In this document: piece by piece, positions 15,608 through 23,621 of the stretch
Layout of the letters: each line of letters starts with the position of its first letter
Position numbering within the stretch: the stretch's first letter is position 1
Assembly (NCBI GenBank): GCA_947503965.1
Contig: CANNFU010000008.1
Location: forward strand, 124,001 to 188,000
Source: an uncultured Paracoccaceae bacterium
GTDB taxonomy: Bacteria; Pseudomonadota; Alphaproteobacteria; Rhodobacterales; Rhodobacteraceae
Direction: 5' to 3'
DNA: 64,000 nt
Notes under the pieces: model-generated
Told to the model about the DNA's origin: nothing
What the model saw: only the letters and a program-made list of their open reading frames with translations
The model's database searches: none
Program-made: the position numbers and the translations under genes

Positions 15608-16803
15608 AAGCCTTTCGAAACGCACTTCTAACTCGCGGAAGGATATTTATTTCTTACTGCCAGTCCGATCAAGAAGTTGCTAGCCAGATTGCGATGGCTT
15701 TGCGAAACGCGCGTTTCGAAGTGTTTCTGGACAAGGACGATCTACCCCCAGGCGGAGATTTCATTTCACGAATTCGGAATGCGATTATGCGGTCGGACGT
15801 TGTTGTGTTTTTGCTTAGCGCTGAAGCGCTCGATAATGGTCGTTACGTTCGTTCGGAGATAGCAGCGACCGAAGGGCGTTGGCCAAGCCCTTTGGGACAT
15901 GTCTTGCCTGTAGTGGCACGCCCATTCCCCTTTGATAAGTTGCCAGAGTATTTGTCGTCGCTGACGATTTTGCAGCCAAGCGGCTCGCTGCCCGCCGAAG
16001 TCGTCGATGCTATCGAAGCAATGCAGAAATGGGGTAGGCGCAGTCATCGCCTCTTGCTTGCTGGATTGTCTTTTGCTGTGATTGTTGGTTTCACATTTTG
16101 GCAAGTGGCTGAAACTCTTGATAGGCGAGAATTGTACGCAGCTCACAATATTGTCTTGCAAGAAGTTCGGTCAAATGCCGAGGTTGTAGACGACTTGCAG
16201 CAAAATGCTGATACGTTTTTCGCCGCTGTTGCTGCAGTTTCGGAGTCTGTGAGAAGGCCGCAGATCAGAATCTTGGCTGGTCTTTTTCCGGTTAGCAATA
16301 TCGACCCAAACATCGACATGGCAGAGCAGACCAATCTATATAACGAACGCGCTGATTGGCTAGCAGAGTCTGGCCTCCTACAGAATGAACTTGAAATGCA
16401 GCGTGCTAAGGCTGCATGTGATTCGATTGCAAGAGTTGTGTCGCGCACCATAACAACTTTTAGTTCTTTGGCCGACTTAGATGGCGAGAGATACGAAGTC
16501 AAAACGACATTTTGGCTCGAGCACCGTACAATACTGGTGAACGCTGAGGATCGCAATCCAGACGATCTAGCACAGATCTATGATAGCATGACCAACGTCC
16601 GTCGTTCTTATGACCGAGTTGCGGCGGCCTCTATCAACTACCTGGATACTATGCATCGCTTCTGTACCAGCAGCACAATCAATCGGGCCGGATTGAGCGA
16701 AGTATTGGCGGCTGAGCGTCTGTCGTTTCATTTGCTGCATACCCATATGGAAGAGCTGAAAAACATAAGTGAAGAACTGGTTCCGTCATTGACGGATCCA
16801 TAA
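15601..16803 (+). CDS. Membrane-anchored TIR-domain protein
   Basis: 400 aa. The TIR domain covers residues 1-135: RIFISYCQSDQEVASQIA, FEVFLDKDDLPPGGDF, SDVVVFLLSAEAL, then YVRSEIAATEG with the candidate catalytic Glu. A single hydrophobic helix follows at about 148-166 (RLLLAGLSFAVIVGFTFW). The remaining 230 residues are mostly helical (coiled, Arg/Glu-rich) with no recognised family. In bacterial defence, TIR domains cleave NAD+ or make cyclic ADP-ribose signals when triggered. Here the trigger could be the radical SAM product made just upstream. The gene's first 28 codons have a damaged copy at 9,722. Confidence 0.82.
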   Translation: MLEAFRNALLTRGRIFISYCQSDQEVASQIAMALRNARFEVFLDKDDLPPGGDFISRIRNAIMRSDVVVFLLSAEALDNGRYVRSEIAATEGRWPSPLGHVLPVVARPFPFDKLPEYLSSLTILQPSGSLPAEVVDAIEAMQKWGRRSHRLLLAGLSFAVIVGFTFWQVAETLDRRELYAAHNIVLQEVRSNAEVVDDLQQNADTFFAAVAAVSESVRRPQIRILAGLFPVSNIDPNIDMAEQTNLYNERADWLAESGLLQNELEMQRAKAACDSIARVVSRTITTFSSLADLDGERYEVKTTFWLEHRTILVNAEDRNPDDLAQIYDSMTNVRRSYDRVAAASINYLDTMHRFCTSSTINRAGLSEVLAAERLSFHLLHTHMEELKNISEELVPSLTDP

Positions 16804-16985
16804 CCGTTTACGTTAACGCCGAGAAAATTCGGATTTAGTCGGTGCAACAACCGAGTTCTGAAAGAACCTTTTTACCACTGTGAAATCTCTCTTTTAGGAG
16901 CGCCTGTAGACAGAGTGGAATCAGAGTGGCATCATTCAACTGTGCCGTGCAATTGGACGCATAGACTATTTTAAGTGAGCCGTTG

Positions 16986-18437
16986 ATGAAGAAAATTTTT
17001 GTTTTCTACGATTCCGAGGATATCGTGATAGCAAGGAAGGTCGCCCAGGAAATCGACGCTACTGGATTTTCACCGTGGCTTGCCGACGACAACAATCGAA
17101 CTGACTGGCATGCCGAAATCGAAGAATTAGCACCTTCTGACGCATGTGTTGGCGCGGTAGCTATCTGGTCTCAAAGTTCCAAAAACAACGCAGTGGTCCG
17201 AGATGAAGCAAAGGAAGTTACGAGGGTGCAGAAGCCACTCCTTGGGTTGTTGCTAAATGATACAAGTGAAGCACCAATTGGTCTGCGTGATGGCCCCAGA
17301 CATCGACTTGAATGCGGGCCCGAAGACAACATCAATGGTCAGTTGGGCCCGAAAATAACGGCTGTTTTTGGGAACGGTGAAGTTCAAGATAGAGCACTGG
17401 TACTTAAGGACAAGAAACTCTTCGCACCTGGCATGGTGCTTTCCGTATCGTCATACGAAACTCAGATCGAGCCCGATACTACTTTGAGCCTGTTAAATCA
17501 TGCCAATCCGCCAGCAGTTCTAGTCTCGGCATATGACATCCTTCGTCCAAAGCCGACATCAACCAAAAATCCCAAAATCATGAACTTTAGTGCGATAGAT
17601 CGGTTGCGTGAGGCTGGATCAATGGTTTTCCTCGATTCTGGCAACTATGAAGCCATGCGATATCAAGATGCAAATTGGAAGCGAGGCAAGAGAAGGCTGC
17701 TTGAAGCCGTCGGAAAAGTTGATGTGGACCTGGCGTTTACGCATGATCGTTTTCCGGATGAAGTTTCAGCTGGGGAAGTCAGTATTCAAAGGCGATTTGA
17801 CGAAATCTGTGATGAATATCAACGAGACGCGGCCTTGTTGAGCTGCGCTGTCGCGCCGATCATCCATGCGCCAAGACTTCCGGGCAATCTATATTTCCAT
17901 GATGGTCTTCCAGAAATTTGTTGCAGAGTTGTGCAAGCACTAGATCCCCCCATGATTGCCGTGGCGGAACGTGAACTTGGCGATGGACTTATGGAGAGAA
18001 TTTGCACAGTGGCGAAAATTCGCAAAGCTCTTGATCGTCAAGGTGCTAACGCATTTTTACACGTATTGGGGACAGGAAACCCAATTACTATGGCATTCCT
18101 TTCGTTGGCGGGCGCGGATTTTTTTGATGGCTTGGAGTGGTGCAGAACTGCTATCAATGGTAAGAGTTGGCGACTTTATCACTTCCAGCAATGGGACTTA
18201 TTTGCTTCGCAGACCGGTTTGATAACTTCGTCTGAAATTGCGGGGCTTGTCAGAAGCCAAACCGGAGTGATGCCGTGGTTCATGAAGGTCGCTTTTCACA
18301 ATATGGCATTCTTCTTGCAAGCTAGCGATGAGATCAGAAATCATCATATTGACGGTCGCTACGAACGGCTGTTTGCCGACAAAGATCTGTGGCCAGAGTT
18401 CAAGCTAGCAAAAGAAATGTTGGGGGGACTAAACTAA
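16986..18437 (+). CDS. TIR domain fused to a tRNA-guanine-transglycosylase-like domain
   Basis: 483 aa with two parts. Residues 1 to about 125 form a TIR-like domain (KKIFVFYDSEDIVIARKVAQ; VGAVAIWSQSSKNNAVVRDE, with Glu where the catalytic residue is expected). From about 150 on it resembles the TIM barrel of TGT/DpdA base-exchange enzymes: MVFLDSGNYEAMRY, DVDLAFTHDRFPDE and especially HVLGTGNPITMAFLSLAGAD then FFDGLEWCR. TGT enzymes swap a guanine for a 7-deazaguanine in RNA or DNA. The fusion links base or nucleotide chemistry to a TIR effector in one protein. It is the first gene of a six-gene operon; the next ORF overlaps its stop by one base. Confidence 0.75.
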   Translation: MKKIFVFYDSEDIVIARKVAQEIDATGFSPWLADDNNRTDWHAEIEELAPSDACVGAVAIWSQSSKNNAVVRDEAKEVTRVQKPLLGLLLNDTSEAPIGLRDGPRHRLECGPEDNINGQLGPKITAVFGNGEVQDRALVLKDKKLFAPGMVLSVSSYETQIEPDTTLSLLNHANPPAVLVSAYDILRPKPTSTKNPKIMNFSAIDRLREAGSMVFLDSGNYEAMRYQDANWKRGKRRLLEAVGKVDVDLAFTHDRFPDEVSAGEVSIQRRFDEICDEYQRDAALLSCAVAPIIHAPRLPGNLYFHDGLPEICCRVVQALDPPMIAVAERELGDGLMERICTVAKIRKALDRQGANAFLHVLGTGNPITMAFLSLAGADFFDGLEWCRTAINGKSWRLYHFQQWDLFASQTGLITSSEIAGLVRSQTGVMPWFMKVAFHNMAFFLQASDEIRNHHIDGRYERLFADKDLWPEFKLAKEMLGGLN

Positions 18438-19069
18438 TGCAGCCTGCAAACCAAATAGAGGAAATCGCTCTGGATTTCGGCAGACGGTTTTCAGATACCG
18501 TTCCTAACCCTCCGATCGAGTGCTCAAGACGCTTGCGAGAAATGATAGTCGCTGCGGCGATCGGAAGTGGCATTAGATACGAAATTGCATCTTCAATGGC
18601 GAAGTCGCTTGTTCAAGATCCGACGGCAGATCAGATAGACATGGTTTCATCTCGCCACAGGTTCCCAAATCAAACCAAGAAACGACTAAACGCGATATTT
18701 GCGGACCGCGCATCAATTCTAGATGAAACTGTCGCTTGGTTACAAAAGCCTGAGTGCGTATTCAAAAACAGAAGATTAATGGCAAGTCTGGTTCCTGGCC
18801 TTGGCCCCAAACAGACCAGCTTTTTGTTTAGTTGTAGCGGGTATGGTCGCGAAATCGCAGTCTTGGACCGACACATCTTGAAATACCTTCAGTTGATTGG
18901 GCTTACAGAGGCTTCTAACATGCCTGCGACGTGGAAAAAGTATGAAGGTATCGAAACCGCGTTTATATCCTATTCTACTAGGAAAAACATTCGCGCCGAT
19001 GCACTGGATTTAGCAATTTGGATAACGATGAAGGCAGCAGGCAAAAGGGTATTTGAATGCGTGCAGTAG
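18437..19069 (+). CDS. OGG-like DNA glycosylase/lyase (HhH-GPD)
   Basis: 210 aa. The helix-hairpin-helix and GPD loop are visible at residues 113-147: RLMASLVPGLGPKQTSFLFS, with Lys125 as the likely Schiff-base lysine, and GREIAVLDRHILKYL, with Asp144 as the catalytic Asp. This is the pattern of the short 8-oxoguanine N-glycosylase/lyase family. It starts within the stop codon of the TIR-TGT gene (taATG). OGG-, QueC- and TGT-like genes together are known to me as ancillary genes of type IV CBASS, so a role in handling a modified guanine in defence, not general repair, is inferred. Confidence 0.8.
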   Translation: MQPANQIEEIALDFGRRFSDTVPNPPIECSRRLREMIVAAAIGSGIRYEIASSMAKSLVQDPTADQIDMVSSRHRFPNQTKKRLNAIFADRASILDETVAWLQKPECVFKNRRLMASLVPGLGPKQTSFLFSCSGYGREIAVLDRHILKYLQLIGLTEASNMPATWKKYEGIETAFISYSTRKNIRADALDLAIWITMKAAGKRVFECVQ

Positions 19070-19647
19070 TTTTGGCGTCGGGCGGATTGGATTCCACGCT
19101 TCTAGCGCGTCTCGCGTCCGAAGAAGGGTACGATGTGTTCCCCTTGTTCGTCGATTATGGCCAGCTTGCAGCAGATACAGAACTGAGCCACTGCAAGGAG
19201 GCAATGGGCAACAACGAAATCCGTAGTCCCGTTGTTGCTGATCTCAAGGGTTTCGGCGAATTGATTCCTTCTGGGTTGACGAACGCGGATCTTCACATCG
19301 TAGATCAAGCCTTCACCCCCGGTAGGAACAGCCTGTTCTTACTCAGCGCGGCCTCTTACGCTGTAACGATCGGGGCGAAGACCATCATGATCGGTCTCCT
19401 GGACGAGAAATACCACCTTTTTTCGGATCAAACGAAAGCCTATCTTGAGAATGCAGAGAGTTTCTTGAGTTTGGCTGTGGGGCAAGCAATTTCTATCAAA
19501 GCGCCATTGATGGCGTTCTCAAAACAAGAAGTCATTGCAATGTCTGAAGCAAAGGACATTGGTCAAACTTATTCCTGCCACGTCGGCTCTGCTGTACCTT
19601 GCGGGGTGTGTATTGCGTGCAAAGAATTTGATATAGAGGGTGAATGA
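19057..19647 (+). CDS. QueC-like 7-cyano-7-deazaguanine synthase family protein (defence-associated)
   Basis: 196 aa, slightly shorter than housekeeping QueC. The PP-loop ATP site SGGLDS is at residues 8-13, TPGRNSLFL at 88-95, and the zinc site is complete: Cys174, Cys182, Cys185 and Cys188. QueC activates 7-carboxy-7-deazaguanine with ATP and adds ammonia to give preQ0. No queD, queE or folE lies nearby, so the deazaguanine must come from the host pathway. The gene overlaps the glycosylase gene by 13 bases and ends one base before the glycine-rich TIR-like gene, a spacing that ties it to that protein. Confidence 0.88.
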   Translation: MRAVVLASGGLDSTLLARLASEEGYDVFPLFVDYGQLAADTELSHCKEAMGNNEIRSPVVADLKGFGELIPSGLTNADLHIVDQAFTPGRNSLFLLSAASYAVTIGAKTIMIGLLDEKYHLFSDQTKAYLENAESFLSLAVGQAISIKAPLMAFSKQEVIAMSEAKDIGQTYSCHVGSAVPCGVCIACKEFDIEGE

Positions 19648-19648
19648 T

Positions 19649-20119
19649 ATGGGAGGCGGTGGAACTGGCGGTTATCGCAATATTGGCGATGTGGACAAGT
19701 TGCTGCAAGAAGCCAAGGATCGGTTGAATAGTGAAGGTAGAAAAAACCTCTTCATTAGCTTTGCTTACGAAGACGCCAACGAAGTCAATCTGCTTAGAGG
19801 GCAAGCAAAGAGTGAAAGATCTGACATCGAATTTAACGATTGGTCTGTGAAGGATGCCTTTGATAGTAAGAATGCCGACTATATCAAACGACAGATTACC
19901 GAGCGCATCAGGCAATCCTCTACTACAGTAGTCTATGTATCTGAGCAGACACAAAATAGCCGTTGGGTGAATTGGGAAGTGCAAAAGTCGCTAGAGCTTG
20001 GGAAGCGAGTGATAGCTGTCCACAAAGGAGATACCGCCCCAACAAACCTCCCTGACTCAGTGAGAAACAACCCAGATATAGCTGTGGAACGCTGGAGCAA
20101 CCTCAAGAATATTCTTTGA
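19649..20119 (+). CDS. TIR-like (ThsB/MTH538-type) protein with N-terminal polyglycine
   Basis: 156 aa. The ATG at 19,649 has an AGAGGG site about nine bases upstream, which makes the N-terminus MGGGGTGGYRNIGD; a GTG three codons earlier is less likely. After Met removal the protein would start with Gly. Residues 32-135 are a TIR-like fold of the DUF1863 type: KNLFISFAYEDANEVNLLRG, FNDWSVKDAFDS, STTVVYVSEQTQNSRWVNWE (Glu in the catalytic position) and KRVIAVHKGD. DUF1863 is the fold of ThsB, the signal-making TIR of Thoeris. The exposed glycines next to a QueC-like gene suggest N-terminal modification. Confidence 0.8.
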   Translation: MGGGGTGGYRNIGDVDKLLQEAKDRLNSEGRKNLFISFAYEDANEVNLLRGQAKSERSDIEFNDWSVKDAFDSKNADYIKRQITERIRQSSTTVVYVSEQTQNSRWVNWEVQKSLELGKRVIAVHKGDTAPTNLPDSVRNNPDIAVERWSNLKNIL

Positions 20120-20148
20120 CTAATCCCACAATTTGGATTGGAGCTATT

Positions 20149-21102
20149 ATGGCAACTGTTGTATTCATTCATGGTATTTCAAATATGCCGAAGCCGTCTA
20201 CTTTGCTTTCCCTTTGGGAAAACTCCTTTGCGACTGATACCGCTGGTAGCACGGGACTCGAGGTTGCAAATTATGGTGCCTCGTCCGAGCTAGTCTACTG
20301 GTCCGATGTTCTTTACCCAGATTACGCAAAGACGAGGTCAGGTGCAGAAAGTGCCAACACTTCAATAGAAATGTCAAACGCAATTAGGGGAGATACGGCT
20401 TCTCTTGAAGAGGTTTCGGAAGAATGGGTGAGACGCATTTCTGAAGCTCTTGAGGTGGATTCTGACGATCTGAGGTCATCTACTTCACCCTCGGAAAGTG
20501 ATGTTGATGAGGCTTCGATTTCTGCTGCTGCGGCTGAGGCGATACCGTTGCCATGGATACTAAAAAAGCCTCTGATGAGGACCTTTGTACGCGATGCACA
20601 CCACTACTTGTTTAACGTCAAGCATTCACCGCGCAAGGGAATCGAATATCATGTACGTGATGAAATACGAAACCGCTTCCTCTCGACGCTTGAGGATGCG
20701 AGCAAGAGTGGTCCGGTTATCGTTGTTGCCCATAGCTTAGGTACAGTCATAGCGTACGATTGCCTGAAAAATATCCCTGAGTGCCCAAAGATTCAGAGCT
20801 TGGTAACTGTTGGTAGCCCTTTGGGAATGTCTGAGATGCAGGACAAGTTGGATCCAGGATATTCACGGATCGATGGCTATGCACACGAAAAAATCACCTC
20901 ATCATGGCACAATGTTTATGATCCGGTTGACGTGGTAAGTAGAGCGGATCCGAAATTGAGTAACGATTTTCTAGAACAGGGCACCCCACGCATTAAGGAC
21001 GTACGGCAAAGTAATGGTGGGGTTTGGACCCATGGGATGCTCAAGTATGCAAAACAAGCAGGTCTGAGAGAGACGATACGCTCAGAATTGAAGAAGCTAT
21101 GA
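20149..21102 (+). CDS. Alpha/beta-hydrolase (lipase-like) protein
   Basis: 317 aa beginning MATVVFIHGISNMPKPST with GGAG seven bases upstream; an in-frame TTG at 20,116 is possible but has no ribosome site. The nucleophile elbow is VIVVAHSLGTVIAYD (Ser in AHSLG). HVYDPVDVVSR-like NVYDPVDVVSRADP offers the acidic residue, and WTHGMLKYA the His, giving a full triad. A middle segment rich in Ser/Asp/Glu (about 115-140) looks like a linker or lid. In this operon it may be a membrane-lipid-degrading effector or a hydrolase that regulates the system. The downstream gene overlaps its stop (ATGA). Confidence 0.72.
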   Translation: MATVVFIHGISNMPKPSTLLSLWENSFATDTAGSTGLEVANYGASSELVYWSDVLYPDYAKTRSGAESANTSIEMSNAIRGDTASLEEVSEEWVRRISEALEVDSDDLRSSTSPSESDVDEASISAAAAEAIPLPWILKKPLMRTFVRDAHHYLFNVKHSPRKGIEYHVRDEIRNRFLSTLEDASKSGPVIVVAHSLGTVIAYDCLKNIPECPKIQSLVTVGSPLGMSEMQDKLDPGYSRIDGYAHEKITSSWHNVYDPVDVVSRADPKLSNDFLEQGTPRIKDVRQSNGGVWTHGMLKYAKQAGLRETIRSELKKL

Positions 21103-22790
21103 CCAAAGCCCATTCGCTTACACAAGACTTGAGTTCTGCCCTTCAAGATGGCGATGAAAGAAAAACGGACGAAGCTATCTCGAGCATCATGCAATGTATC
21201 GCTGAGAACGTCGACACGTTTGAAGATCAAGATGTTCAAATAGTTAATCAACTGCTGAGGGATCACCAGCAACATGAGTACATGATTGCATATGGCGAAA
21301 TGTTGAGTTCAGAAGGGCGCAATACGTTCGAAACCGATAAGCACTATGCTCAAGCGTTAATTGATACAGAGGCTGCACAGTCAGCACTGCCCCTCTTAAC
21401 AGTGATGTTGCGAGACAGTGAAGCGAGGCGCGATCCAGATGATTTCGCCGAAGCAAGTGGACTGATAGGCCGGGTCCACAAAGACCTTTACCTTGCTCAA
21501 CTGCCTAGCGGTCCAAGTGAAGCTTCTCGGCACCTAAAACGGGCATTTCTAGCTTATTGGGAACCGTGGCGTCGTGCGCCTGAGGACCGAGTCTGGCATG
21601 GAGTAAATCTGCTTGCTCTAAGCTCTAACGCTTTGGCGAATGACCAAGATATACCGGATGAAATTTTACCGAATGAGATAGCTGACTCAGTCATATTGTC
21701 TATTGAACAGATCGGAGATGCCGACAGGGCCTATTGGGACTGGGCTAGTTTGGCGGAAGCACATGTCTGGAAAGAAAACTGGCAGAAAGCAACGCAAGCT
21801 ATTGTGAGCGCGCTAGACACAGGAAACGCTGAACCTTTCATGCTGAATGGTACACTCCGTCAGTTTAAGGAAGTTTGGTGCCTGCAAGATAGGGGCAAAG
21901 ACGCAGCCATTATGGTCACGTGGCTAGAACGGAATATGTTGGGCCAGCCCAACGGGGAGATTACACTTGATTCCGAAGATATCCATCGACAAGGGTCCGT
22001 GACCGAGGAGGAGCTCCAGGCCCTTCATAGCCACCATAGAATGAGGTCTGATAGCTGGATGAGAAAATACATTGCGCGAGGCAGCTGCGTTGCCTCTGTA
22101 GTGGATATTAGCTCAGATGAGCCAGTTGGAACATGTTCTGTTTTGGATGGAAAATGGTTTTCGGAAGAACTGGCTGGACGACTCGTAGTGCTTACCAACG
22201 ATCATGTGGTCAGTAGTTTTCCAGATGCATATTCCCCACGACGCAGACCTTTGAAACCAGATGAGGCGGCAGTACGGTTTACTGGCTCACAATGTCCCGA
22301 CCAGAAGTTTGCAATTCTAAGAGTGATCTGGTCTTCGCCTTATGATGCTCATGATGCGTGCTTGTTTGAACTGGAAGGCACTCTTCCAATTGAAGAATCC
22401 AATATCCCGTTGGTTCCCTATGTTCCGAAGGTAGACGTCAAGAAGCCAGCCGAAGTATTTTTGATCAGCCATCCTGAGAAGGATGGCGTATCCTATTCCT
22501 TCCAAAATACGGATCTGATTGACCATGACGCCCATTCCACCGGGAAAGAAGGCCTCGTGCCCGGCTTGATCCACTATACCACTCCGTCAATACCTGGCAG
22601 CTCCGGAGGTATTGCTCTTAACGCCGGACTGGAGATGATTGGTCTCCATCATGCTGGCGGCACGGAAATCAACAGATTGAATGGCGAGCTTGGAAGTTAT
22701 GCTGTGAATGAGGCTATTTGGATCCAGCCAATAATTAACGCAATTAGAAGAGACCTTGCCGCTGGTGTTGACCGATGGAAAGAATATTAG
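21099..22790 (+). CDS. Helical-repeat (DUF4071/TRAF-binding-like) and trypsin-like protease
   Basis: 563 aa. Residues 1 to about 300 are helical repeats resembling the DUF4071/TPR region (SRHLKRAFLAYWEPWRRAPE, VWHGVNLLAL). Residues 325-560 form a trypsin-fold protease with a full apparent triad: His369 (VLTNDHVVSS), Asp419 (DAHDACLFEL) and Ser502 (IPGSSGGIAL). The start at 21,099 is in ATGA overlap with the hydrolase gene. Proteases with helical sensor regions occur as effectors in several bacterial immune systems, cutting a target on activation. As the last gene of the operon it is probably an effector or a processing enzyme; which one cannot be told. Confidence 0.78.
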   Translation: MTKAHSLTQDLSSALQDGDERKTDEAISSIMQCIAENVDTFEDQDVQIVNQLLRDHQQHEYMIAYGEMLSSEGRNTFETDKHYAQALIDTEAAQSALPLLTVMLRDSEARRDPDDFAEASGLIGRVHKDLYLAQLPSGPSEASRHLKRAFLAYWEPWRRAPEDRVWHGVNLLALSSNALANDQDIPDEILPNEIADSVILSIEQIGDADRAYWDWASLAEAHVWKENWQKATQAIVSALDTGNAEPFMLNGTLRQFKEVWCLQDRGKDAAIMVTWLERNMLGQPNGEITLDSEDIHRQGSVTEEELQALHSHHRMRSDSWMRKYIARGSCVASVVDISSDEPVGTCSVLDGKWFSEELAGRLVVLTNDHVVSSFPDAYSPRRRPLKPDEAAVRFTGSQCPDQKFAILRVIWSSPYDAHDACLFELEGTLPIEESNIPLVPYVPKVDVKKPAEVFLISHPEKDGVSYSFQNTDLIDHDAHSTGKEGLVPGLIHYTTPSIPGSSGGIALNAGLEMIGLHHAGGTEINRLNGELGSYAVNEAIWIQPIINAIRRDLAAGVDRWKEY

Positions 22791-23045
22791 ATCAATGTCA
22801 CCCACTCCAAACGTTAGCGTTGCATTCCTCCTTCCCAAATAGCCCCTGATCAGCCGAAACTCAGCATCTTTGATGTACGTCTTTGCGGCTAACGCAAACT
22901 GGGATTACCGCGAGGAGGGTCTTACGGTATCGTGATGGAAATTATACTCCTGTAAACGGCGCAGGACAGTTATAACGATGGAACTGGGAAAACTTGCGAA
23001 AGATTCTCAACTAGTGCTTAAGTTTTTGTGAATGTTGCTGCCTGA

Positions 23046-23621
23046 TTACAACAGCGGGTTGGGCAGCAATTTGCGGCGGAAGAGGCTAGCAAACGAGATT
23101 TCGTTTGCCAAATCTCTCGGATAATTCCCCTCATTGTATTCGATCGCCGCTGCAGCACCAGTTGCGGGAACAGGAAGAACCTTAGCAGTCGGATTGTACT
23201 CTCGAAATAGTCGAGCCTCATCGAGGATCCCGTCCATACCTCCAATCAGCACCGCAGCATCGAATTTCCGACTGGTGAGCATTTCGTTACGCATAAGCTC
23301 AATGCTACCGCTCAAATCGTTCTGGACAGCCTCAGTGTACCGAATGTCAGCGAAATCATCGTTCTCTCGCGGAAACCGACCGAGGAAAAACGCACTTTGG
23401 TAGATCGTAATGCGTTCATTGCCGAGTTTGGCAGTATTCGCATAAAGCGACATCAAAGGTGTGATCGCTGGGTGACCACCGAAAGTGATGTGTCCTGTGG
23501 GCAAGATGACCTCAACCAGCGCGCGGATGGCTTCACGTATCAGAAACACATCCGCTGTTTCGAAAAATCTACTATCTCTATCTGGCAGCGGGACGCTTGC
23601 GGAGAGGAAAATGTTGGTCAT
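23046..23621 (-). CDS. SLOG-domain protein (TIR partner)
   Basis: 191 aa. TNIFLSASVPLPDRDSRFFE and HITFGGHPAITPLMSLYA are the first strand and glycine loop of the SLOG superfamily, Rossmannoid proteins thought to bind or process nucleotide-derived signals; AAVLIGGMDGILDEARLF carries the GGxxG loop of the second half. It starts in a four-base overlap with the upstream TIR gene. The same order, TIR then SLOG, recurs in defence islands as I recall. The likely role is to sense or consume the product of the TIR enzyme. Confidence 0.75.
   Translation of the reverse strand: MTNIFLSASVPLPDRDSRFFETADVFLIREAIRALVEVILPTGHITFGGHPAITPLMSLYANTAKLGNERITIYQSAFFLGRFPRENDDFADIRYTEAVQNDLSGSIELMRNEMLTSRKFDAAVLIGGMDGILDEARLFREYNPTAKVLPVPATGAAAAIEYNEGNYPRDLANEISFASLFRRKLLPNPLL

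Noticed and set aside
16986..22790. Complete type IV CBASS
   Set aside because: TGT, OGG and QueC parts fit, but I found no CD-NTase motif in any neighbouring gene.
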